Translations under genes and position numbers: made by a program
The notes under the pieces: generated by a model
Seen by the model: the letters and a program-made list of their open reading frames with translations, nothing else
The model's database searches: none
What the model was told of the DNA's origin: nothing
Shown: piece by piece, positions 11,956-24,100 of the stretch
Numbering within the stretch: the first letter of the stretch is position 1
Layout: the number at the start of each line of letters is the position of its first letter
Assembly: GCA_963920705.1 (NCBI GenBank)
Contig: OY987233.1
Coordinates: 15,053,459-15,117,458 of the forward strand
Length of the DNA: 64,000 nucleotides
Direction of reading: 5' to 3'
Source: Odiellus spinosus
Lineage: Eukaryota; Arthropoda; Arachnida; Opiliones; Phalangiidae

Positions 11956-12536
11956 AGGTTTGTAAATAAGTTAATTATTAATGTACATGTCTATCCAACT
12001 AATAAAAGTTGTACAAACTCCGACTTTTGTCTTTTTTCCTAACTGCATGGGGATTTAAATCTAAATATTGGAATGAGTCTAATTATTTTAGAGAATAAAT
12101 TAAATTAATCTATAGTCTCTTTATGGTACGTCAAAACCCCAGTTGCTAAGTTACAAATTCTTTAATTCTCATACATAATATATGATCCATAACATTTGAA
12201 CAACGAACGTATATATAATTGAACTTATTTAATAACCTTTGACCTTTTAACTTAAAATTATTCGCAACTTTTTACCCTTTGAATCAAGATTATTTAAATT
12301 CATAATTAGGATTTTTTGGAGAAACCAGAAATTAAAAAAAAAAAAATGTACATTTTTAGGAATATTAAATTTTAAAGGGGAAATGAAACCTGACAAAGTT
12401 AAATTTTCTAGCGCTGATTATAATATAGTTAAACCTAATTGACTATTCTATCTCGTTAACAGCGGGATATCAAACTCTAAAAGTAGTGCATGGATCCTCA
12501 TTAAGCCTACTTTCATCGTAAGTTAAATTTAATTAA

Positions 12537-12939
12537 AGGGAGATTGCAACCCAACAACAAATGATTTTTATCGATTCTTTATCATTTAAATAGAACTATT
12601 CCGCAAGTAAATATGAAACTTGAAATAAATCTGAAACTTACGCACGTAATAGGCTTAGCTGGAGTGGATTACTGGAAATTCTAAAGGGTCAGCGACCAAT
12701 CAAATGTTATTGAAAGCCTTAACGACAGGCCTTTTCTCAATGGTTGCTGACCCGTCAACGAGAATAAAAATCAGGATCTCCATGAATCCAGCTAAGCCTA
12801 CATTCTGGATAAGTTTTAAATTGAGTTCTAGTTAAATATTTGTTTGTAGATTTTTTTTTACTGGTGGATTAGGCCTATTTAAATGATAATGAATCCATAA
12901 AAAAACAAAAAACACTTGTTGTTAGGTTGCATTCTCTCT
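12537..12939. mobile_element. TTAA MITE abutting the C2A exon splice donor
   Basis: Left end AGGGAGATTGCAACC after TTAA (12533-12536); right end GTTGCATTCTCTCT followed by TTCA, a one-base-changed TTAA. Subterminal ATCGATTCTTTATC and GATAATGAATC pair. The inner part shares the ccaatcaaatgttattgaaa segment with the 4514 element. Confidence 0.75.
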
Positions 12940-12961
12940 TTCAAGGGTTTGCAACACGTAC

Positions 12962-13109
12962 CTAAGAGATCTTTGGCAGGAATGTCTTTGGCCTGATGAA
13001 TTTTGAGTATGAGAGTGTTCGACTTGAAGTCGTACTCCAACGTGAAATGAATTTGACCCGCGCTATCCGTTCCTTCGTGTAACTCCATCGGAAGATCTTC
13101 CACCGTGTC
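12962..13109 (-). CDS. Syt7: Synaptotagmin-7-like, coding exon 3 (start of C2A)
   Basis: A 148-base exon with acceptor AG at 13111-13110 and donor GT at 12961-12960. It encodes residues 117-165 and the first base of Gly166. From about residue 133 it shows the first C2A strands, with the pattern GQIHFTLEYDF then LILKIHQAKDIPAKDL. Asp163 in PAKDL is the first calcium-ligand position of C2A loop 1. The donor splits the Gly codon of the LGTSDPY motif, which is completed by the next exon. A TTAA-flanked MITE ends only about 20 bases past the donor. Confidence 0.93.
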
Positions 13110-13649
13110 CTGAAATTAAATTTGGAAGTTTTAAAGGAACTGTAGCCTTTCAAAAATAGTAGATAGAAGACTTAATTCTAAATGGCCAAACAACTATATT
13201 ATTTCGTAACAAAAAGCTAATGGACAGAAATTTGTTTAAAAACATTGAATGAGCTTGACATCCAACATAGTTTCTTGATGCCAAACAGCAGATCAAAGAC
13301 TTAATTATAAATGGACAAGCACGCAAGCCTTTAATATGGTCTTTGATATCAATTAACAAATAAATTTAAGGCAATTTGATTATAAGTTAGGATTTGACCT
13401 TGACTTTGATGCCAAAGGTCGGATGGAGGATTTGTCTGGTTGGTCCATTTAGTACAAGTCTTCTATATAGTCTTTGGTATCGAGAGACCAAAGAATGACA
13501 ATAAGATGACATGAATTGACCAATCACAAGGGAGAAATCTTTCAAGGGACTCAATATATATTCTTGGGCGGAAATATGGCTTATTTAATCGAATAATCTA
13601 AAACTTGGGTCTCTCTGGGAAACTGCGAGACAACCGTAAGCCAACTAAC
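13110..13649 (-). other. Syt7 intron between exons 2 and 3
   Basis: AT-rich, 540 bp. A motif gatgccaaa...gatcaaagacttaatt is loosely repeated (13180, 13270, 13400 region). No gene or mobile element recognised. Confidence 0.7.
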
Positions 13650-13722
13650 CTCCGTATTGGGCATTATCGCAGACAGGAATGACATGGCTCCTGCGGAATC
13701 TTTGTCTTTGCTTCCTTGGAGT
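13650..13722 (-). CDS. Syt7: Synaptotagmin-7-like, coding exon 2 (linker)
   Basis: A 73-base exon between a T-rich acceptor (AG at 13724-13723) and a GT donor (13649-13648). It completes Arg92 and encodes residues 93-116, with LQGSKDKDSAGAMSF at the start. It forms part of the linker between membrane helix and C2A. Upstream phase matches both the anchor exon at 52598 and the candidate alternative exon at 16491; downstream it ends on a codon boundary, matching the next exon. No domain is recognised in it, so support comes from splice sites, phase and position. It contains two internal Met codons that could start a shorter protein. Confidence 0.75.
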
Positions 13723-16490
13723 CTAAATGCAAACAAAAATAGACACAAAACGATACATATTAGATTAACTGTGGAAGAATAGTAAAAATTACTGTTTGTA
13801 CGATGTGTATTCAAATTAACACCATGGTGTATTTAAAGTGAGACTGTCTCCAATTATCATGAAAGGGAGGGTGATGCGGAAAATGAAGTGATTTTTTATC
13901 AAATCTACTGTTAAATATATAATTGTTTGGATATTAAAAGTTTAAAACATTTGGGAAATGTATTTGCCAGGTATGTGCAAAAAATTTGTAAAATATTCAG
14001 ATTTTAGGTCAAAAAACTCAATATGAAAACTTCTAAAATTAACAAATATGCCTCTCAAACCTTTATTATACCATTCCACGTCTTGTAACCATAATCATTT
14101 AAATAATATCATATTATTTAAATAATTTTATACTTCATAAGAATGTTTGTAAATTTTTTATGGAAATTTTGCCGCCCAATTTGGCAGACCAAGGCTTAGT
14201 TTCCAATACGAAATAATTATAGCCATGTTACTCGGGTTTAAAAAAACATATTTAGTTGGAAAACAATTATGGTTTAATTAGATTATTAAGTAATATTTTA
14301 CCTTTCCAAACTTATTATTTCGGCAAAAACTTCATTTAAACTCTCTTAGACTAGGCTGATATCGAAAAAACCCGAATGAAAACACTATCCACTATCCAGT
14401 CCAGTTTCCATAGGAACTTAGGGAAGAGTAACCTTTTCACCTTGAACCATGGCTTGAAGCTTGACCTGGATAGTGGTGTCCTCAAGTGGTTGAAATTACT
14501 ATTACAGATATGTGGTTTTTATCTATATTTTTAATTAAACTAATACTTCCTAGTAAAATTAAGGAATAAATTACCTACCGAAGCAATTATAAACTATATA
14601 TTAGAACATAAAACACAACCAGTAGGATGATACAACTGCCCCGTAAAAACGGTTATAAACCGCTTTTGAAATACTCTGTATATTCATTCGACCAATCAGA
14701 GCTTGCGGGACCCAGATATGGGTAGTTGTAGTTTAATCTTCATAACCGAAAAAGTTGTGGTTTTTATGTGAAAAGCTACGGTCAATCTGGCTCTCTGTTA
14801 ACAAAAGTTTTTATCGTAAAAAATATTTAATTAGGTGAATTATTCGTGTTTGTTTCTGAGAAAACAACCATTTTTGGTAAAAATCGAAGATGAGAACTTC
14901 AGGAAGTCAACAAAAGCTAGCCTAGAAGACTTTGTTCCCTTGACTCCCTTCCTTTGGAGTTTGGAAATTGGTAAGAAGCCTAGGCTTATGTTTTTAATCA
15001 TATAAGGTCAATCAAAAATCATTTTAGAGCAAAACCAAGATCCTTATTATTATTTGGAGTGTTTGGTTGATTCTAAATTCCCTAAAAATGTTTTACGTCA
15101 ATTATATTTATACCGCTTAACCAAAAAGTAATTGGCCGAATTGGAAATCAGCGAAATATCATAGCGATATTTGGAAACCAAAGACCCAGGTATTGAAATT
15201 AAGCGTTAATATTCAAGATATAAGCACACCTGAGAAAAAAAAACAAATGTTCCAGTGCTAAACATCTTGCGAATTAAATATTGTAAAGATGTTTATGTTG
15301 CCTTTATGTTACAGTTCATTGAACTTAACTGTTTTAAACCCGAGCCAATTGAGAGCTTGGAATTTTCCAATTCTTTGCACCTATCGGGACTCAGTCCCAA
15401 ACGCAACCGAAACTTTTCAAATCACGAAAACTTATGGGAATAAACCCGTGGTATTAAATATTTATAAGATTTCCAAATATTTTGTAGCAATTCCCAATTG
15501 ATTTAGATTTAGTGGCAAACCACTTTGTTACTGAATTTGAAGTAGGAAAATGTAAAATATTTTTTATATTAACCGTATATTATCAACCATGGGTCCTAGG
15601 TTGGTTTATATGAACCGTGAGAACCCCATCTTGGATTCCTATACATTAAAACTAATTTAGCTTTGAATTAAAGTAGAGAATTCTAGAAAAATTAACCGTA
15701 TATTACCTACCATGGGCTCCTTATAGGTTTAAATTATGGGAAAGGACCAAGTCTTGGATACCTATTGATAAAGGTTTTCAAACCAATTTAAAATTGAATT
15801 TAAGGCGAAACTTGGAGCTAAATATGGAACAGCTTTTGAATTTATTTTGAGAATCGCCATGCCAAAAGACGTATTTGAGAATTTTTTCAGGATAATTAGA
15901 CACTTTTTTGGTGTTTAAATTAATTTCTAAAGTTTGGTGAAATTTCTATAAAAGTAAATATAAATTCGGGCCAATCATATTATTTCAGCCTTCAAGTTCA
16001 AATAAAAAGTGGAAATTAAAAGTTCGCCAAGTCCAGTTTTATATATTTCAGAGTCTTGCAAATTAACAAGTAACAAAAGTATATGTTTTCTAGGATAGTT
16101 TTTTACGGACTAGCGCTAATATAAGCTCAAAATCTCAGCATTTTCGATTCCATTGTGTGTCTAGGCCATTTTAGAATTAACGTTTTCAAGAAATGATTAT
16201 AATAATAGTAGTTTTAAATTATTATACATATTTAACCTGCGATAAACTTTAATGACGACCATCACATCATAGAATTGTCACTCTCCCTAAATCAAAACTG
16301 AGTCATTTCCTTTATATTTATTAAATATGAACCTTTGTTTATGTTAAGACAGCAGTCAAATTACGCTAATCAACCAAGGGTCCAAATAAAATAAATTTTT
16401 AAATAGTCATATAAAATTAACTTATCAATAATTTTAATTAAAAATCTGTTGTATTTATAAAATTATAAATATATAAAAAAACAAACTCAC
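13723..16490. other. Intron stretch with a short direct duplication
   Basis: Mostly unrecognised AT-rich sequence. At about 15548-15735 a block of roughly 120 bases is present twice (taaccgtatattatcaaccatg, then taaccgtatattacctaccatg), both with a gaaccccatcttgg or gaccaagtcttgg tail. A small inverted pair, cactatccag and ctggatagtg, lies at about 14387-14476. Confidence 0.55.
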
Positions 16491-16900
16491 CTAAATTGAA
16501 ACATGATTATAAACTTTATAAAAATTTCCGTAAACACGTCAGTTAACTTTCGACCGGAACTTAAAAATCCGGAAATGAATTTTCTTTCGAGTTTGGTGTA
16601 CAAAAAAAAATAATAACAATCTTGACCAGGGAAAACTTGGCTCCTATTCAAAATTCCAAACGAGGCGCGAGTATGTAATCTCCGATGAGAGGAAAAAAGG
16701 CGCGAACGTTTCGCGCGAAACTCTCCCAATCAAATTGCTAGCTTCGCGCTGTGCATCAACCTACAACGATGTCAAAATCGCGAAGCGCGCGCTCTTGCAC
16801 TATCTCTCTCTCTCTCTTTCTGTCTCTGCGTGTCTCGCGGGCGTCGCCACCTCTGTTATTCAATCTTACTTTGCACTACTAACAAAGGTTTATAAATACC
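16491..16900 (-). promoter_or_regulatory. Candidate alternative promoter and first exon of Syt7
   Basis: On the minus strand a CpG-rich stretch (about 16640-16870, with GCGCGC, TTCGCGCG and a GA-repeat) is followed by a long open stretch ending at a consensus donor gtgagt (16490-16485). The last codon is split after AG, exactly as in the anchor exon at 52598, so splicing to 13722 would be in frame. The only ATG in that frame is 16504-16502, giving a five-residue start MFQFR before the shared linker. That protein would lack the transmembrane helix. A TATA-like TTATAAA lies near 16890. Seen: donor, phase, base composition. Inferred: transcription and use. Confidence 0.4.
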
Positions 16901-16949
16901 TTTCTATATTATATCTCGTAGTGTCAACTAACTTTGACTTTAAAGGGCT

Positions 16950-17252
16950 AGAGGCTAGCATTTCCTAATCGATTTGAAACGGTAAAATCAAACCGATATT
17001 CAAATTGAAAGGAATCGTTTTCAACGTCACTTCTTCACGCATTATCTTTATAAATCGATTTATTGTAGCTTGATCTATCGGTTGTTGAAACCCAATCGTT
17101 ATGAAACTGGTTCCCGAAGCAGTTTCGAGCAAATCGAATCAAATCGATTCGAGAAAAGACGGTTTCCCGTTCACACCACTCTAGCGAAACGTTTTGAAAC
17201 GCGGTTTAAATCGATTCCAAGGCCTAGTATGAACGCAGCTATTGAAATGTAA
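16950..17252 (+). mobile_element. MITE family with AATCGATTTGAAACGG core, copy 1
   Basis: It runs from taatcgatttgaaacgg to aaggcctagtatgaacgcag. The dyad aaatcgattcgag and repeated words (tttgaaac, cgaagcagtttcgag) are shared with copies at 50936-51180 (inverted) and 53050-53535. Short open frames inside are incidental. Confidence 0.7.
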
Positions 17253-18191
17253 AGTAAAACCAACGTCACGCGTATGTTAAAACAGCTTCGTGAATTTTTT
17301 TTAAATTTCTCGTGATTTTATTTGCGAGCTTGGCTTTAGATTAATTCGACAAGGCCCGAATCTAGTCAGAAATTGCGTATCTACATTGAATGGAATTTTA
17401 GGGTTTTAAATCATATTAGGCTTAACTCTTATGGTCGATAATAAAATTGATATCAAAGTAGATCTTTTGAAATCAAAATGGGACAATTTTAGAAAAACAA
17501 GTTACTAACACTTTAAATCCTAGCGACAGTTACCCATTTCCAATATCACTTGACAGTATTATAAAGGCTATCTTTCCCCGTTGTCTAAAAATTCCATTGA
17601 ATTTCGTAGTAAATAAACTTCACTTGGCACTATAACCAATTGCGTTATATGTCGTGTATTTTAGTGCCAAATAACGTTGTTGAAAACGTCTCTAGTGATT
17701 CAATATAACTTTACACTAGAAATATAGATAGTTTAACCCTATTTTATCTATTAACGTAGTGTCAGCTAATATTGATAATATTTTTTGTTTCACTCTCTTT
17801 GAATTAATAAGCGCTACCGCGTCTCCAAGCCAATCAGATCGCTCCGTTTTTTAGGAGTCCTAATAAAATCCAGGGTTTGTTTATCTTCTATATAAGGCAA
17901 AATATCAAATGTAACATAGAAAGGGTAAATATTTGACTGTTATTTGGGCTCAAAATAAAACTTTTTTCTCTAGCAATTACCCTACACTAATTAATATTAA
18001 TTTAAACTAACTATTATGACGTAAAAAGTACATTTAATGCATCAAATTAGCTAGATTGTAACGATATAAAGAACACCAACTAAAATGAACTAATTAGAAC
18101 CCGGGGAGTTAAGAAAAAATACTGAAATGTGAGTGAATAGTATTTGAAATTTCAAATTTCCATATTATAATATCTGAGTTCATAACCTATT
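17253..18191. other. Intron stretch, nothing recognised
   Basis: AT-rich, with no repeat, exon or RNA gene that I can support. Confidence 0.6.
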
Positions 18192-21100
18192 ATTTTTACA
18201 ATTTAATCGATTCTGTCCTGGTTTTTGCTTCGTAATTAGTTACGTAAATTATAATTATATAGTTTAAACGTCTTTTAACGAGAAAAAACCCGGTTAAAAT
18301 CAACCAAATACTCCAAATAATATATTTTTAACGCCCTATGGAGATTAAGCATGGCTAATCTGGATTTTAAATATTTTATTTTGACAAAACTAATTAACGG
18401 ATTGGTCTCAACTCGCTTTAATGGAAATAGGACCCCGAAATGAACCGAAATCCATCAAAAAAAGTTCCAGGGGTTCGATTCTACAACTGTCCTTACGAGG
18501 TGTATGGATAATGTTTTATCCTTAAAACACGGATTAGTCCTTAGACCTCAATGTCGGTATTCTAGGAGCGTCCTTAGCAAAAATTATCCTGACTAAGGAC
18601 AAAATAAAGTCCTTATGATAAGGTGAGGGTTAGACCTCACCTTAGAGGTCTAAGGACCGAAAATCATCCTTATTTTTTAAACATTTTAAAGATGGCCGCC
18701 ATCGTAGCTCAGTGGAAATTTTTCGTTTAGCCACTTAAGCCGACGGAGAAGAATTAGACGAGATTTAAGGCGTCAAAGAGTCGTAAGGGATCGATTACGA
18801 GCTTCTGAATTAAATATTTATCAATTTAAGCAATAATTTAGGGCTAAAAATGATAGCGCGTACCTTTTATGGGATAGGTTAGCCGATCGCCTATCACGCT
18901 CTAGCTATTCCCGTAGACATTGAAGTAGGTTTGTTGCATGGTTTGTTAATATATTTTTACTAATTTTGCGTGCTTATTTATTTTTTGATAGCCTTAAGAT
19001 TTAGGTTTTGTTTCTTTCGATTTCCAGCTAGTCCAATTCTAAGAACTAAGTTGTCTATCATGTCAATGCCTGCGTAACAATAACATAGGCATAGATCATG
19101 TACTTAATTGTTTGGTGAAAGTGGCCGTATAAAGCGTCCACTTACCAATTTCGATTGCATTTCTAAAAAATCTAGTACTTTTTTCCATTTTTCTGTTGGA
19201 AACGTTTCCTAATCTTTTGGCCATAATTATAGTTAAAATCTCTATAAACTGCTATTTCAAAAACAGTCAAAAACTTGTATCGATAACCCCCGAACGACTA
19301 ACCCTAAGCCTCGGCCTAACAAATTATTACACGAAATTCGGTGCTCCTCGCTCGAGAGGCGAATTTTATTCCTCAAAGTTTCATTGGGTAAGATGTCCGG
19401 AAATACGTCACTAGAGAAAATAAGGAGAATTTTTTCTCCTGTCCTTAAATGTAAGGAGTTTTCGTACGGATAGGTGGTGTAGAATACCGTTATTTTTGAA
19501 AAACTGAATTTGTCCTTAGACAATCCTTAGGCGGGAAATACGGATTTATCCTTATTGTTTAAATCCTTATATTTAAGGAGAGTTGTAGAATCGAACCCCA
19601 GATTCGAAACTTTATTTTTGCTCATTTTCGAAAAACGCAAAAAGGGAAAATGAAGTTTTGAATTTTTCGCCGATTTCCAAAATGTCAAAAATAAAGTTTC
19701 GAATCTGGAACTTTTTTCGGTGGCTTTCGATCGCTTTTGGGGTCCTATTTCCATTAAAGCGAGTTCAGACCAGTTCGTTAATTAGTTTTGTCAAAATAAA
19801 ATATTTAAAATCCAGATTTGCCATGTAAAATCCCCATAGAGCTTAGACAATGTATAATTTTTACAATTTATTCGATTCTGACCTGGTTTTTGTTTCGTAA
19901 TTAGTTACGTAAATTATAATTATATCGTTTAATCGTCTTTTAACACGAAAAAACCCGGTTAAAATCAACCAAATACTCTAAATAATATATTTTTAGCGCC
20001 CTATGGAGATTAAGCATGGCTAATCTGGATTTTATATATTTTATTTTGACAAAACTAATTAACGGATTGGTCTCAACTCGCTTTAATGGAAATAGGACCC
20101 CGAAATGAACCGAAATCCATCAAAAAAAGTTCCAGATTCGAAACTTTATTTTTGCTCATTTTCGAAAAACGCAAAAAGGGAAAATGAAGTTTTGAATTTT
20201 TCGCCGATTTCCAAAATGTCAAAAATAAAGTTTCGAATCTGGAACTTTTTTCGGTGGCTTTCGATCGCTTTTGGGGTCCTATTTCCATTAAAGCGAGTTC
20301 AGACCAGTTCGTTAATTAGTTTTGTCAAAATAAAATATTTAAAATCCAGATTTGCCATGTAAAATCCCCATAGAGCTTAGACAATGTATAATTTTTACAA
20401 TTTATTCGATTCTGACCTGGTTTTTGTTTCGTAATTAGTTACGTAAATTATAATTATATCGTTTAATCGTCTTTTAACACGAAAAAACCCGGTTAAAATC
20501 AACCAAATACTCTAAATAATATATTTTTAGCGCCCTATGGAGATTAAGCATGGCTAATCTGGATTTTAAATATTTTATTTTGACAAAACTAATTAACGGA
20601 TTGGTCTCAACTCGCTTTAATGGAAATAGGACCCCGAAATCCATCAAAAAAAGTTCCAGATTCGAAACTTTATTTTTGCTCATTTTCGAAAAACGCAAAA
20701 AGGGAAAATGAAGTTTTGAATTTTTCGCCGATTTCCAAAATGTCAAAAATAAAGTTTCGAATCTGGAACTTTTTTCGGTGGCTTCCGATCGCTTTTGGGG
20801 TCCTATTTCCATTAAAGCGAGTTCAGACCAGTTCGTTAATTAGTTTTGTCAAAATAAAATATTTAAAATCCAGATTTGCCATGTAAAATCCCCATAGAGC
20901 TTAGACAATGTATAATTTTTACAATTTATTCGATTCTGACCTGGTTTTTGCTTCGTAATTAGTTACGTAATTTATAATTATATCGTTTAATCGTCTTTTA
21001 ACACGAAAAAACCCGGTTAAAATCAACCAAATACTCCAAATAATATATTTTTAGCGCCCTATGGAGATTAAGCATGGCTAATCTGGATTTTAAATATTTT

Positions 21101-24100
21101 ATTTTGACAAAACTAATTAACGGATTGGTCTCAACTCGCTTTAATGGAAATAGGACCCCGAAATGAACCGAAATCCATCAAAAAAAGTTCCAGATTCGAA
21201 ACTTTATTTTTGCTCATTTTCGAAAAACGCAAAAAGGGAAAATGAAGTTTTGAATTTTTCGCCGATTTCCAAAATGTCAAAAATAAAGTTTCGAATCTGG
21301 AACTTTTTTCGGTGGCTTTCGATCGCTTTTGGGGTCCTATTTCCATTAAAGCGAGTTCAGACCAGTTCGTTAATTAGTTTTGTCAAAATAAAATATTTAA
21401 AATCCACATTTGCCATGTAAAATCCCCATAGAGCTTAGACAATGTATAATTTTTACAATTTATTCGATTCTGACCTGGTTTTTGTTTCGTAATTAGTTAC
21501 GTAAATTATAATTATATAGTTTAAACGTCTTTTAACACGAAAAAACCCGGTTAAAATCAACCAAATACTCCAAATAATATATTTTTAGCGCCCTATGGAG
21601 ATTAAGCATGGCTAATCTGGATTTTAAATATTTTATTTTGACAAAACTAATTAACGGATTGGTCTCAACTCGCTTTAATGGAAATAGGACCCCGAAATGA
21701 ACCGAAATCCATCAAAAAAAGTTCCAGATTCGAAACTTTATTTTTGCTCATTTTCGAAAAACGCAAAAAGGGAAAATGAAGTTTTGAATTTTTCGCCGAT
21801 TTCCAAAATGTCAAAAATAAAGTTTCGAATATGGAACTTTTTTCGGTGGCTTTCGATCGCTTTTGGGGTCCTATTTCCATTAAAGCGAGTTCAGACCAGT
21901 TCGTTAATTAGTTTTGTCAAAATAAAATATTTAAAATCCAGATTTGCCATGTAAAATCCCCATAGAGCTTAGACAATGTATAATTTTTACAATTTATTCG
22001 ATTCTGACCTGGTTTTTGCTTCGTAATTAGTTACGTAAATTATAATTATATCGTTTAATCGTCTTTTAACACGAAAAAACCCGGTTAAAATCAACCAAAT
22101 ACTCCAAATAATATATTTTTAACGCCCTATGGAGATTAAGCATGGCTAATCTGGATTTTAAATATTTTATTTTGACAAAACTAATTAACGGATTGGTCTC
22201 AACTCGCTTTAATGGAAATAGGACCCCGAAATGAACCGAAATCCATCAAAAAAAGTTCCAGATTCGAAACTTTATTTTTGATCATTTTCGAAAAACACAA
22301 AAAGGGAAAATGAAGTTTTGAATTTTTCGCCGATTTTAAAAATGTCAAAAATAAAGTTTCGAATCTGGAACTTTTTTCGGTGGCTTTCGTTCGCTTTTGG
22401 GGTCCTATTTCCATTAAAGCGAGTTCAGACCAGTTCGTTAATTAGTTTTGTCAAAATAAAATATTTAAAATCCAGATTTGCCATGTAAAATCCCCATAGA
22501 GCTTAGACAATGTATAATTTTTACAATTTATTCGATTCTGACCTGGTTTTTGTTTCGTAATTAGTTACGTAAATTATAATTATATAGTTTAAACGTCTTT
22601 TAACACGAAAAAACCCGGTTAAAATCAACCAAATACTCCAAATAATATATTTTTAGCGCCCTATGGAGATTAAGCATGGCTAATCTGGATTTTAAATATT
22701 TTATTTTGACAAAACTAATTAACGGATTGGTCTCAACTCGCTTTAATGGAAATAGGACCCCGAAATGAACCGAAATCCATCAAAAAAAGTTCCAGATTCG
22801 AAACTTTATTTTTGCTCATTTTCGAAAAACGCAAAAAGGGAAAATGAAGTTTTGAATTTTTCGCCGATTTCCAAAATGTCAAAAATAAAGTTTCGAATAT
22901 GGAACTTTTTTCGGTGGCTTTCGATCGCTTTTGGGGTCCTATTTCCATTAAAGCGAGTTCAGACCAGTTCGTTAATTAGTTTTGTCAAAATAAAATATTT
23001 AAAATCCAGATTTGCCATGTAAAATCCCCATAGAGCTTAGACAATGTATAATTTTTACAATTTATTCGATTCTGACCTGGTTTTTGCTTCGTAATTAGTT
23101 ACGTAAATTATAATTATATCGTTTAATCGTCTTTTAACACGAAAAAACCCGGTTAAAATCAACCAAATACTCCAAATAATATATTTTTAACGCCCTATGG
23201 AGATTAAGCATGGCTAATCTGGATTTTAAATATTTTATTTTGACAAAACTAATTAACGGATTGGTCTCAACTCGCTTTAATGGAAATAGGACCCCGAAAT
23301 GAACCGAAATCCATCAAAAAAAGTTCCAGATTCGAAACTTTATTTTTGATCATTTTCGAAAAACACAAAAAGGGAAAATGAAGTTTTGAATTTTTCGCCG
23401 ATTTTAAAAATGTCAAAAATAAAGTTTCGAATCTGGAACTTTTTTCGGTGGCTTTCGTTCGCTTTTGGGGTCCTATTTCCATTAAAGCGAGTTCAGACCA
23501 GTTCGTTAATTAGTTTTGTCAAAATAAAATATTTAAAATCCAGATTTGCCATGTAAAATCCCCATAGAGCTTAGACAATGTATAATTTTTACAATTTATT
23601 CGATTCTGACCTGGTTTTTGTTTCGTAATTAGTTACGTAAATTATAATTATATAGTTTAAACGTCTTTTAACACGAAAAAACCCGGTTAAAATCAACCAA
23701 ATACTCCAAATAATATATTTTTAGCGCCCTATGGAGATTAAGCATGGCTAATCTGGATTTTAAATATTTTATTTTGACAAAACTAATTAACGGATTGGTC
23801 TCAACTCGCTTTAATGGAAATAGGACCCCGAAATGAACCGAAATCCATCAAAAAAAGTTCCAGATTCGAAACTTTATTTTTGCTCATTTTCGAAAAACGC
23901 AAAAAGGGAAAATGAAGTTTTGAATTTTTCGCCGATTTCCAAAATGTCAAAAATAAAGTTTCGAATATGGAACTTTTTTCGGTGGCTTTCGATCGCTTTT
24001 GGGGTCCTATTTCCATTAAAGCGAGTTCAGACCAGTTCGTTAATTAGTTTTGTCAAAATAAAATATTTAAAATCCAGATTTGCCATGTAAAATCCCCATA

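Larger units (their letters stand above)
10105..12961 (-). other. Syt7 intron between C2A exons 3 and 4
   Basis: It holds the 30-bp array, the 32-bp array and a TTAA MITE listed separately. The remaining pieces (10991-11196 and 11956-12536) show nothing recognisable. Confidence 0.9.

Noticed and set aside
16487-16729. An 80-residue protein from the frame ending at the 16491 donor
   Set aside because: The frame begins with TTG, not ATG; only the last ATG (16504) is a believable start, so most of the frame would be 5' UTR.
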